Below, one piece after another: positions 29,275-35,523 of a DNA stretch of 64,000 nucleotides. Each line of letters opens with the position of its first letter. Position 1 is the first letter of the stretch. Both the position numbers and the translations under genes were made by a program. The stretch is from Aromatoleum bremense. Its GTDB lineage: Bacteria > Pseudomonadota > Gammaproteobacteria > Burkholderiales > Rhodocyclaceae. Where the stretch lies: contig NZ_CP059467.1 in assembly GCF_017894365.1 (NCBI RefSeq), forward strand, positions 3,224,001 through 3,288,000, written 5' to 3'. The notes under the pieces were generated by a model, which did not search any database, was not told the origin of the DNA, and saw only the letters and a list, made by a program, of their open reading frames with translations.

Positions 29275-29291
29275 CGATACGGTTGAATTGC

Positions 29292-29774
29292 ATGAATTGG
29301 ATCGTTTCCTCGATACCGGGCCGGCTGCGGCTACGCAACCGGGCATTGCGTGAGCCTGATCGGCATGCTCGCCTGCAAGCCCTGCTGGAGGATCTCGACG
29401 GGACTCTGGCCGTCGAAGGCAGCATCAACGCCGGCAGCCTATTGATGCGCTACGATGCCGCCCGGATCGACAGGGCGACGATGGAAGCGCGGGTGACGGC
29501 TGCGGCCGAGAAGGTGCTGGGCGCCGCGGAGGCTGTGCGGGTCGCGCCGAAGGCAGTGGAGCCGGCTGCCCGCGAGCGCTGGACGCTTGGTTCGAGACGC
29601 GCGATGGCGCGGCGCCTCAATACCTACTCCAAGATCGGCATGCTCGGCAGTCTCGGTGCGTCGCTCGCGCTGGCTGCGGTCGGGAAGAAGCACCTGCACG
29701 CGGCCACCGGAGGCTTGTTCACGGCCCTGCTCGCGATTCATATGGCCGTGCACCGGCGCCACTTACTGAAATAG
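29292..29774 (+). CDS. HMA2-like membrane protein, ferrosome-type cluster
   Basis: A 160-residue protein opening the P1B-6 ATPase cluster. Residues 1-70 look like a metal-free HMA/HMA2 fold: 'MNWIVSSIPGRLRLRNRAL' at the N-terminus, then alternating strands and helices, without the CxxC of heavy-metal domains. The Pro-Gly-Arg-x-Arg-x-Arg motif recurs in the next gene and in the ATPase. After a basic linker ('SRRAMARRLNTYSK'), residues ~118-155 form hydrophobic segments ending 'AIHMAVHRRHLLK'. Probably a membrane protein working with the ATPase. ATG 29292; no strong ribosome site. Function inferred only from context. Confidence 0.75.
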   Translation: MNWIVSSIPGRLRLRNRALREPDRHARLQALLEDLDGTLAVEGSINAGSLLMRYDAARIDRATMEARVTAAAEKVLGAAEAVRVAPKAVEPAARERWTLGSRRAMARRLNTYSKIGMLGSLGASLALAAVGKKHLHAATGGLFTALLAIHMAVHRRHLLK

Positions 29775-29800
29775 CTTGAAATACCGTGTCGGAATCCACC

Positions 29801-30136
29801 ATGGACGAATTCGATCAACTGCAACGCTTCACCGGCTACCTGCGTATCGCCCACCACATCCCGGGGCGCATACGCCTCAAGCTCGAGGCCGATCTGGACT
29901 CGGATCGGCTCGGGGCAATCGGTGATGCCAAACGCTTCGGGCGTGCGCTCGACAGCATTCCCGGCGTGCATTCGGTCAAGCTCAATATTCTGGCCCGCTC
30001 CTGCACCATCGAATACGACACGACCACCATCCCCGCCGCCGCCTGGCCCGACCTGTTGGGCGGCGTGCGCTCGACCGCGGCGGAAACGCTGCTGGACATC
30101 CTGGTGACCAAGCATCGGGAGCTGCCTGGTGCGTAA
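29801..30136 (+). CDS. small HMA-like protein, ferrosome-type cluster
   Basis: A 111-residue soluble protein (ATG 29801; GTG 29786 would add five residues). It carries 'YLRIAHHIPGRIRLKLEADL', again the H-x3-GR-[IL]-R-[LF]-[KR] motif, followed by a beta-alpha-beta pattern ('SIPGVHSVKLNILARSCTIE') typical of HMA domains but without metal-binding cysteines. It resembles the N-terminal domain of the ATPase at 31911 as a stand-alone protein, so it may be a scaffold or docking partner. The next gene's GTG start overlaps its stop by 8 bp. Confidence 0.75.
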   Translation: MDEFDQLQRFTGYLRIAHHIPGRIRLKLEADLDSDRLGAIGDAKRFGRALDSIPGVHSVKLNILARSCTIEYDTTTIPAAAWPDLLGGVRSTAAETLLDILVTKHRELPGA

Positions 30137-30830
30137 TTACGACGAATCGATCCTGCGCAGCCGGCGAATCGACCGCGCCGCGCCGTTTGCGCCGCTGCAC
30201 CAGGGGCTGCGCATTGCGCTCTACGACGGATATGCGGCGCGGGCCTTTTACACGAAGATGGTCGAGGCGTTCGGGCCGCGTGCTCCGTTCGCCGATATCG
30301 CCAAATCGGAAGAAAAGCGCACGGCGACCCTTTCCGCGCTCGCACGGCGCTTCGGCGTGCCACTCCCGCTTGATCCATTTCCTCTCGAAACCGCATTAGC
30401 GCCCGACTGGCGCGCTAACTGCGAGCGGGCGGTTGTCGGCGAGATCGAGCGGGTGCGCCTTTACGAATCGCTCCTGACGGCAATTGCCGAGCCGCAAGTG
30501 CGCCGGACGTTCCAGCGTTTGCAGGCGAGCGCGCTCGAACGTCATCTGCCGATGCTGCAACGCGCCGTGGCCGACGCGCTCCGGCAGGAAGCGCTTCATG
30601 CGCGGCAGGGCGTGGGGCCCGAACAGGCGTATATCCAGCATGGTCTATTCGCCGATTTTCTCGAGAAAACCTTTGCCGTGCTCGGGAGCCAGCACCGCGC
30701 CATCGGCGTCGTCGGCCCACTCCTGCGCAACACTCGCCCGGCGATGGTGGCCGGGCTTGTGGCTGGCGGGGCAGGCGTTCTGTTCGTCAAGGGCAAGCGC
30801 AAACTCAACCAACAAGAAAAGGAGGGATGA
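30129..30830 (+). CDS. degenerate ferritin-like protein with C-terminal membrane tail
   Basis: 233 residues from GTG 30129. Residues ~25-185 form two helix pairs with the spacing of DUF2202-type ferritin-like proteins: 'IALYDGYAARAFYTKMVEAFG' and 'PFADIAKSEEKRTATLSAL', then 'EIERVRLYESLL' and 'RRTFQRLQASALERHLPML'. The second pair keeps the usual Glu and E-x-x-H-type ligands (E, ERH). In the first pair the metal His is replaced by Arg (SEEKRT where AExxH is expected), so a di-iron centre is doubtful. Residues ~205-228 ('PAMVAGLVAGGAGVLFVKGK') look like a membrane anchor. Possibly a membrane-tethered iron handler. Confidence 0.7.
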   Translation: MRNYDESILRSRRIDRAAPFAPLHQGLRIALYDGYAARAFYTKMVEAFGPRAPFADIAKSEEKRTATLSALARRFGVPLPLDPFPLETALAPDWRANCERAVVGEIERVRLYESLLTAIAEPQVRRTFQRLQASALERHLPMLQRAVADALRQEALHARQGVGPEQAYIQHGLFADFLEKTFAVLGSQHRAIGVVGPLLRNTRPAMVAGLVAGGAGVLFVKGKRKLNQQEKEG

Positions 30831-30831
30831 C

Positions 30832-31212
30832 ATGTACCCCTTGCTTCCATTCGCTGTCGGCCTGGTGACCGGTGCCTTGGGCATCCGGCTACTCAAGGCG
30901 GGCAAGACCCGCGCCACGCTCGACAAAGCCCAGGAGCGCCTGCGGGAGGCGACCGTGTCGAGTCTTAGCGCGATCGAACATTCGTCGGCCCACTTGCGCG
31001 CCAAGCTCGCGGCAGACTCCGAACTGCCGCTCGAACCGGCAGCGCAAGCGCAAGCCGCGCCAACGGAGGCGGAGTCGAAGGTGCAGCCGGAGTCGAAAGT
31101 GACGCCGGAATCGAAGGCTGCCCCGCGCCGCAGACGCAGGCCCGCGTCCCGTCCGACCGAACCCGCCGAGGCGCGCACGCAAGCCGAGAAACCCGACGAG
31201 GACAAGCCGTGA
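30832..31212 (+). CDS. small membrane-anchored protein with charged tail
   Basis: 126 residues. The strongest ribosome site of the region (AAAAGGAGGG, 5 bp before the ATG) overlaps the end of the upstream gene. Residues 1-22 ('MYPLLPFAVGLVTGALGIRL') form one membrane segment; residues 25-60 are helical and amphipathic ('LDKAQERLREATVSSLSAIE'); from about 65 to the end it is Glu/Lys/Ala/Pro/Arg low complexity with a run of five arginines. No known domain. It resembles small membrane subunits often found beside P1B-6 ATPases; function unknown. Its stop overlaps the next start (GTGA). Confidence 0.7.
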   Translation: MYPLLPFAVGLVTGALGIRLLKAGKTRATLDKAQERLREATVSSLSAIEHSSAHLRAKLAADSELPLEPAAQAQAAPTEAESKVQPESKVTPESKAAPRRRRRPASRPTEPAEARTQAEKPDEDKP

Positions 31213-31553
31213 AGCGGCGGCTGCGCTCCTATCCGGCACCCGCCGCGGATCAGGCGTCGGCGAATTTTGTCCGCGGATTCGTCGCCACCGGCCTCCTCGC
31301 AGCGCTGCCGAGCGGGGCGGCAAGCGCCATGGCGCCGAATGCCGGCAAGGCGATTCTGCGTCAGGCACTGCAAGGCGGAATCGCTCTCGCGGCAGGCGGG
31401 ACGGCAGCGGGCGCCTTGCAGCGTCGCGATTACAGGACGGCCTTGGTGGCTGTCACCGGCGGCGCGGCCGCGGTAGTCGCCGTCGATTACCTGTTGCGCA
31501 AACCCGCGCGCAAAGACAACAAGGAGAAGGCTCTTGGGCAAGAAAAAGCATAA
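31209..31553 (+). CDS. small Ala/Gly-rich membrane protein
   Basis: 114 residues from GTG 31209, overlapping the previous stop by 4 nt. Basic N-terminus ('MKRRLRSY'), then two or three hydrophobic Ala/Gly-rich stretches ('GFVATGLLAALPSGAASAMA', 'GGIALAAGGTAAGAL', 'TALVAVTGGAAAVVAVDYLL') and a Lys-rich tail. GxxxG-like packing motifs suggest helices that associate in the membrane. No family recognised; co-translation with its neighbours argues for a shared membrane structure. Confidence 0.65.
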   Translation: MKRRLRSYPAPAADQASANFVRGFVATGLLAALPSGAASAMAPNAGKAILRQALQGGIALAAGGTAAGALQRRDYRTALVAVTGGAAAVVAVDYLLRKPARKDNKEKALGQEKA

Positions 31554-31914
31554 GAAGGCGAAGCACCGCGACAAGGCGGCTTACGCTGGTGAACCCTGGG
31601 GTGAACACCCTCATTCCAGCGGTTTTGGTGCGCAGGGCCATCACGCGGGCGGCTTCGGCGCCGGACTGGTCGACGAGGATTTCCTGCGCGGGCTTCCCGG
31701 GCGGCTCAAGTCGGGCCAGTACGAACAGTTCCTGATGGGGGCGGTGATCGGGGCCGCGGCCGCGTATGTGCTGAGTGACGAGGAACTGCGCGCCAAACTG
31801 GTGAAGACCGGCATCAAGCTTTATTCGAACGTGGTCGGGGGCTTCGAGGAGATGAAGGAGCAGATGGCCGACCTCAAAGCCGAAGCCGAAGCGGAGCGTC
31901 GCGGCGACGCATGA
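31534..31914 (+). CDS. Lys/His-rich protein with YtxH-like membrane helix
   Basis: 126 residues from TTG 31534, supported by AAGGAG 8 bp upstream; it overlaps the preceding gene by 20 bp. The N-terminus 'MGKKKHKKAKHRDKAAY' is strongly basic, followed by a Gly/His-rich segment ('SSGFGAQGHHAGGFGAG') that could bind metal or phosphate. Residues ~68-85 ('FLMGAVIGAAAAYVLSDEEL') form a membrane helix, followed by an amphipathic helix ending 'EEMKEQMADLKAEAEAE'. This hydrophobic-then-coiled pattern is like YtxH-type proteins. Overlaps the ATPase start by 4 nt. Confidence 0.68.
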   Translation: MGKKKHKKAKHRDKAAYAGEPWGEHPHSSGFGAQGHHAGGFGAGLVDEDFLRGLPGRLKSGQYEQFLMGAVIGAAAAYVLSDEELRAKLVKTGIKLYSNVVGGFEEMKEQMADLKAEAEAERRGDA

Positions 31915-33995
31915 CTTCGGGTTCGTGGTTCGGCACGCTGGAACTGGCTCACCGCACGCGCGGGCGCGCGCGCTTTCGCTACCGCTGCCGGCCGGGCACG
32001 CCGACCGATGCCAGGACGATCGAGCGGGCGGCCGAAAACATCCCCGGAGTGCTCGAAGCGCGAGTCAATCGCGCGGCCCGTTCGCTGGTGCTGCATTTCG
32101 ACGACAAAGAGGTCGAACTCGAGAGCTTGCGCACGGCGCTCGCGGCCCTGTCTTCCCCGATCCCGACGGCGAGGGGTTTGACCGTTGTCGAGCAGGGCGG
32201 ACCGGCGCCCATGGTGGCGAGTCTGGCGACACTGGGCATCACGCGTTATCTGCCGCAGCCGCTGCAGTTTCCGGTGACGCTCGGGGCGGCCGCACCCCTG
32301 CTCAGGCACGCGCTCGAGGACCTCGTCGCCAACGGCATTTCGTCGCATGTGCTGGAGGCGATGGCGGTGTCGATCTCGCTGGCGCGCGGTGACTATACCG
32401 CCGCCAATACGACCACTTTCATGCTGGCCTTGGGGGAATACCTCGAGATTTCCATCGCCCGCCGTTCGGACGATCTGCTCAAACACCTTTTGCGGCCTGC
32501 AAGCGACGAGATCTGGATCGAGCGCGGCGGGCAGGAGGTGCTGGTCGCGGCCGGTGAGGTCGCGGTCGGCGATACGGTGATTGTCGCCGACGGCGCTGTC
32601 GTTCCCGTTGATGGCACTGTGTTGGGGGGCGAAGCCACCGTCAATGAAGCGACGATGACCGGCGAGAGTGCCGCGGTAGCCAAAGGGCGGGGTGACGCGG
32701 TTCTTTCCGGAACGCTGGTCGAAGAGGGCCGCCTGAGAGTGTACGCCGAACAGGTCGGCAGCCGGACTGCTGCTGCGCGCATCGCCGACTACGTCGAACA
32801 GTCGCTGACGGCGAAAAGCGCGGCACAACTCGACGCCGCGCGCCTCGCCGATCGTCTCGTGCCGATCGTGCTGGGGCTGGCCGGCGTCACCTATTTACTT
32901 TCGGGCGACTGGCGGCGGGCCGCGTCCGTGCTGCAGGCCGACTATTCCTGCGCGCTCAAGCTCGCGACGCCGGTCGCTTTCAAGTCGGCGATGTACGGGG
33001 CAGGGCGTGCCGGAATCCTCGTCAAGGGGGGCAGCGCCCTCGAACGTCTCGCGGATGCCGACACCTTCATCTTCGACAAGACCGGCACGCTGACCGCAGG
33101 CACGCTTGCCGTGACCGACTCGATCGCCTTCGACAGTACCTACACCGCGGAAGACCTGCTGTGCCTCGCGGCTTCGGTCGAGGAGCACTACGTCCATCCG
33201 CTGGCGCACGCGGTCGTCGCCGCGGCGCGCGCGATACACGGGCAGCATTTCGAGCACCAGGAAGTGCAGTTCATCGTCGCCCACGGAGTCGCCAGCGTCA
33301 TCGACGGCCAGCGGATCGTCATCGGCTCGCGGCATTTCGTCGTCGATGACGAAGGGATCGACATTTCGGCGCATCTCGAGACCGTCGACCGGCTTTACGA
33401 GGAAGGCAAGACGCTGCTCTACATCGGCTTCGGCGGCAGGTTCCTCGGCGTGCTGGCGCTGAAGGACGAAGTACGCGCCAACAGCGCGGCGACCATTCTC
33501 CGGCTGCGCGAGTTGGGCGCCAAGCGGATCCTGATGCTTACCGGGGACCACCGCGAGCGGGCGGAGGAACTTGCGGAACACCTCGGGCTCGATGGTTGCC
33601 ATGCCGAGTTGCTGCCGCAGGACAAGGCGCGGATCGTCGAAGAACTCTCGCAGCAAGGGGCGCGCATCGCCTTCGTCGGCGATGGCATCAACGACGCACC
33701 GGCGCTCGCGGGCGCCCATGTCGGCATTGCCATGCAAAAGGGTGCGGATATTGCGCGCCTCACGGCCGACGTGGCGCTGCTCGAGGACGACATCGCTTGC
33801 GTTGCCGACGCCAAGGCCCTGGCGAACGGCACCATGGCGCTCATCGGTTCCAACTATCGACTGACGGTAGGGCTCAATACGGGCATTCTCGCCGCCGCTG
33901 CGGCCGGGCTGCTGTCGCCGATCACCACTGCCATGCTGCACAACGGCAGCACGATCGCGATCCTGCTCAACGCCTTGCGTCGCAGTAGCGTCTGA
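31911..33995 (+). CDS. P1B-6-type metal ATPase, FezB-like
   Basis: Metal-translocating P-type ATPase, 694 residues. N-terminus 'LELAHRTRGRARFRYRC' (GR motif shared with two upstream genes) on an HMA2-like domain without CxxC. Actuator 'EATMTGESAAV' (TGES 250-253); phosphorylation loop 'FIFDKTGTLTAG' with Asp389; 'HPLAHAVVAAA' (HP motif); 'MLTGDHRERA'; hinge 'GDGINDAPALAGAHVGIAM'. The transport motif in the sixth membrane segment is 'DYSCALKLATP': Ser-Cys-Ala (346-348) instead of CPC/SPC/TPC, which defines subgroup P1B-6. Known P1B-6 members (FezB) are needed for ferrosomes and are linked to iron. Start overlaps the previous stop (ATGA). Substrate here is inferred. Confidence 0.9.
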   Translation: MTSGSWFGTLELAHRTRGRARFRYRCRPGTPTDARTIERAAENIPGVLEARVNRAARSLVLHFDDKEVELESLRTALAALSSPIPTARGLTVVEQGGPAPMVASLATLGITRYLPQPLQFPVTLGAAAPLLRHALEDLVANGISSHVLEAMAVSISLARGDYTAANTTTFMLALGEYLEISIARRSDDLLKHLLRPASDEIWIERGGQEVLVAAGEVAVGDTVIVADGAVVPVDGTVLGGEATVNEATMTGESAAVAKGRGDAVLSGTLVEEGRLRVYAEQVGSRTAAARIADYVEQSLTAKSAAQLDAARLADRLVPIVLGLAGVTYLLSGDWRRAASVLQADYSCALKLATPVAFKSAMYGAGRAGILVKGGSALERLADADTFIFDKTGTLTAGTLAVTDSIAFDSTYTAEDLLCLAASVEEHYVHPLAHAVVAAARAIHGQHFEHQEVQFIVAHGVASVIDGQRIVIGSRHFVVDDEGIDISAHLETVDRLYEEGKTLLYIGFGGRFLGVLALKDEVRANSAATILRLRELGAKRILMLTGDHRERAEELAEHLGLDGCHAELLPQDKARIVEELSQQGARIAFVGDGINDAPALAGAHVGIAMQKGADIARLTADVALLEDDIACVADAKALANGTMALIGSNYRLTVGLNTGILAAAAAGLLSPITTAMLHNGSTIAILLNALRRSSV

Positions 33996-34036
33996 ACGCC
34001 ACGGCAGCGCACGGTGGTTCGTTCGGAGGCAGCATT

Positions 34037-34720
34037 TTGCGTTTTCTTCGGAACTGGCTGGAGCCGCGGATACTCGGCATAGTCGCTGCCGTGGCATCCA
34101 CGCTGTGGATCTTCATCGAGGTCGCGGAAGACGTCGTCGAAGGGGATACACGTGCGCTCGACAATGCGATCCTGGTGGCCTTGCGGGCGCCCGGGGAGCC
34201 GGATTCTCCGCTGGGACCGGCGTGGATCGAGGCGGTCGCGCGGGACGTCACGGCGCTGGGCAGCTTCACCGTGCTGGGGCTGGTGGTTGCGGCCGTGACG
34301 GTCTTTCTCCTTCTGGCCAGGCGGCACCGTACGGCGATGTTCGTGCTGCTCGGTACAAGCAGTGGGATGCTGGCTTCCGTGTTGCTGAAGGGGGCTTTCT
34401 CCCGACCCCGGCCGGATATTTTTCCGCACGGCGACTTCGTCATCTCGGCGAGTTTTCCGAGTGGGCATGCGATGCTCTCGGCGATCGTGTATCTGACACT
34501 CGGAGCCTTGCTGGCGCGGCTGGTGCCGCGGCGCGGGCTCAAGCTCTACGTGATGTCGATCGCGCTGGCGCTGACCGTGATCGTCGGCATCAGCCGGATC
34601 TATCTGGGCGTTCACTGGCCGACCGACGTTCTCGCCGGGTGGGCGGCGGGGGCCGCGTGGGCGCTGGGATGGTGGGGCGCGGCGGAGCTCGTGAAGCTCT
34701 GGAGCGGGGAGCGCGCGTGA
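34037..34720 (+). CDS. PAP2-family membrane phosphatase
   Basis: A 227-residue, six-helix membrane phosphatase, from TTG 34037 with GGAGG 8 bp upstream. The three PAP2 signature motifs are intact: 'KGAFSRPRP' (K-x6-RP), 'SFPSGHAMLSA' (PSGH) and 'SRIYLGVHWPTDV' (SR-x5-H-x3-D). Substrates of the family are lipid phosphates such as phosphatidate, PG-phosphate or undecaprenyl pyrophosphate. It lies 41 bp after the P1B-6 ATPase and overlaps the DgkA gene, so the pair may adjust lipid phosphates in the same transcript. Confidence 0.88.
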   Translation: MRFLRNWLEPRILGIVAAVASTLWIFIEVAEDVVEGDTRALDNAILVALRAPGEPDSPLGPAWIEAVARDVTALGSFTVLGLVVAAVTVFLLLARRHRTAMFVLLGTSSGMLASVLLKGAFSRPRPDIFPHGDFVISASFPSGHAMLSAIVYLTLGALLARLVPRRGLKLYVMSIALALTVIVGISRIYLGVHWPTDVLAGWAAGAAWALGWWGAAELVKLWSGERA

Positions 34721-35079
34721 AGGGCCGTTGTTTCCGCGAACGCCTCGGTTTCGCGCTGCACGGCCTGCAACTTGCGATCAGTCGCGAAAGGAGCTTTCGC
34801 GTGCATGTCCTCGCCGGCGGGGGGGTGCTGGGCGTTCTGCTGCTTGCCCGGCCGCCTCTCGTCTGGTGGACAGTGCTTGCGCTGACGGCCGGTTTCGTCA
34901 TGGTGACCGAACTCGTCAATACCGCACTTGAGACGTTGGCCGATCACCTTCACCCGGAACAGCATCCGGAGATCGGCGCATGCAAGGACATCGCGGCGGG
35001 CGCGGTGCTCGTCGCCACCGCGACGGCGGTCGTCATCGGGATCGTTTTCGCCGCGCAGTGGTTCCGCGGCTGGCCCTGA
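34717..35079 (+). CDS. dgkA: DgkA-type diacylglycerol/undecaprenol kinase
   Basis: Small integral-membrane lipid kinase, 120 residues, from GTG 34717 overlapping the PAP2 stop (GTGA). Family hallmarks: 'SFRVHVLAGG', three membrane helices and 'VTELVNTALETLADHL' followed by 'GACKDIAAGAVLVATA', with the catalytic Glu and the Lys-Asp pair. Together with the PAP2 phosphatase it forms an opposing kinase/phosphatase couple on membrane lipids. Whether it belongs to the ATPase operon functionally is an inference from spacing. Confidence 0.88.
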   Translation: MKGRCFRERLGFALHGLQLAISRERSFRVHVLAGGGVLGVLLLARPPLVWWTVLALTAGFVMVTELVNTALETLADHLHPEQHPEIGACKDIAAGAVLVATATAVVIGIVFAAQWFRGWP

Positions 35080-35244
35080 GGCTGAAGCGGCCACCGGGGT
35101 CGCGCTGCTGTGGCGCTCTTCGATGATCGCCGACAGCCGAGCGCAGGCGGGACGGTTGTGGCATAGTCGGCGTACGGCAAGCTCGATCGCGCGAGCCCGC
35201 GTCCACCTTGTTTCAATCGGCCCGGCCGAACCAAAGGGAATCTC

Positions 35245-35448
35245 TTGGCAAAACCAAATTACCAGTTCGAAAAGCGCCAGAGGGATCTGGCGAAGAAAAG
35301 CCGGCAGGAAGAAAAACGCCGTCAGAAGCTCGCTGCCAAGGCCGGCGCTGGCGATTTTCCGGCCGACATTGACGAAGCTCCGTCGGCCGATGACGCCGGG
35401 GTGCCGCTCCCGCCCTCGGACGGCGGGACGGAGCCCGGCAGCACGTAA
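35245..35448 (+). CDS. small conserved Lys-rich protein
   Basis: 67 residues from TTG 35245 with AAAGGGAA upstream. The N-terminal half 'MAKPNYQFEKRQRDLAKKSR' is a highly charged helix or coiled coil found as a conserved hypothetical in many betaproteobacteria; the C-terminal half is acidic and Pro-rich. No function known. The 165 bp before it (35080-35244) show no further gene. Confidence 0.65.
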   Translation: MAKPNYQFEKRQRDLAKKSRQEEKRRQKLAAKAGAGDFPADIDEAPSADDAGVPLPPSDGGTEPGST

Positions 35449-35523
35449 CACCCATCCAGGGATGCCGCCGAAAACAGCGGTCAGCGTCCTGCACTCCGCT
35501 CACCCGCGCGCGCCCTCAGGCGC

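Noticed and set aside
28921..29291. tRNA-Ser as an integration site for the ferrosome-like cluster
   Set aside because: I looked for a second copy of the tRNA 3' end downstream of 29 kb and saw none, and no integrase gene is present.
29221..29291. Fur box upstream of the P1B-6 cluster
   Set aside because: The AT-rich palindrome only partly resembles GATAATNATTATC; calling it a Fur site would be over-interpretation.
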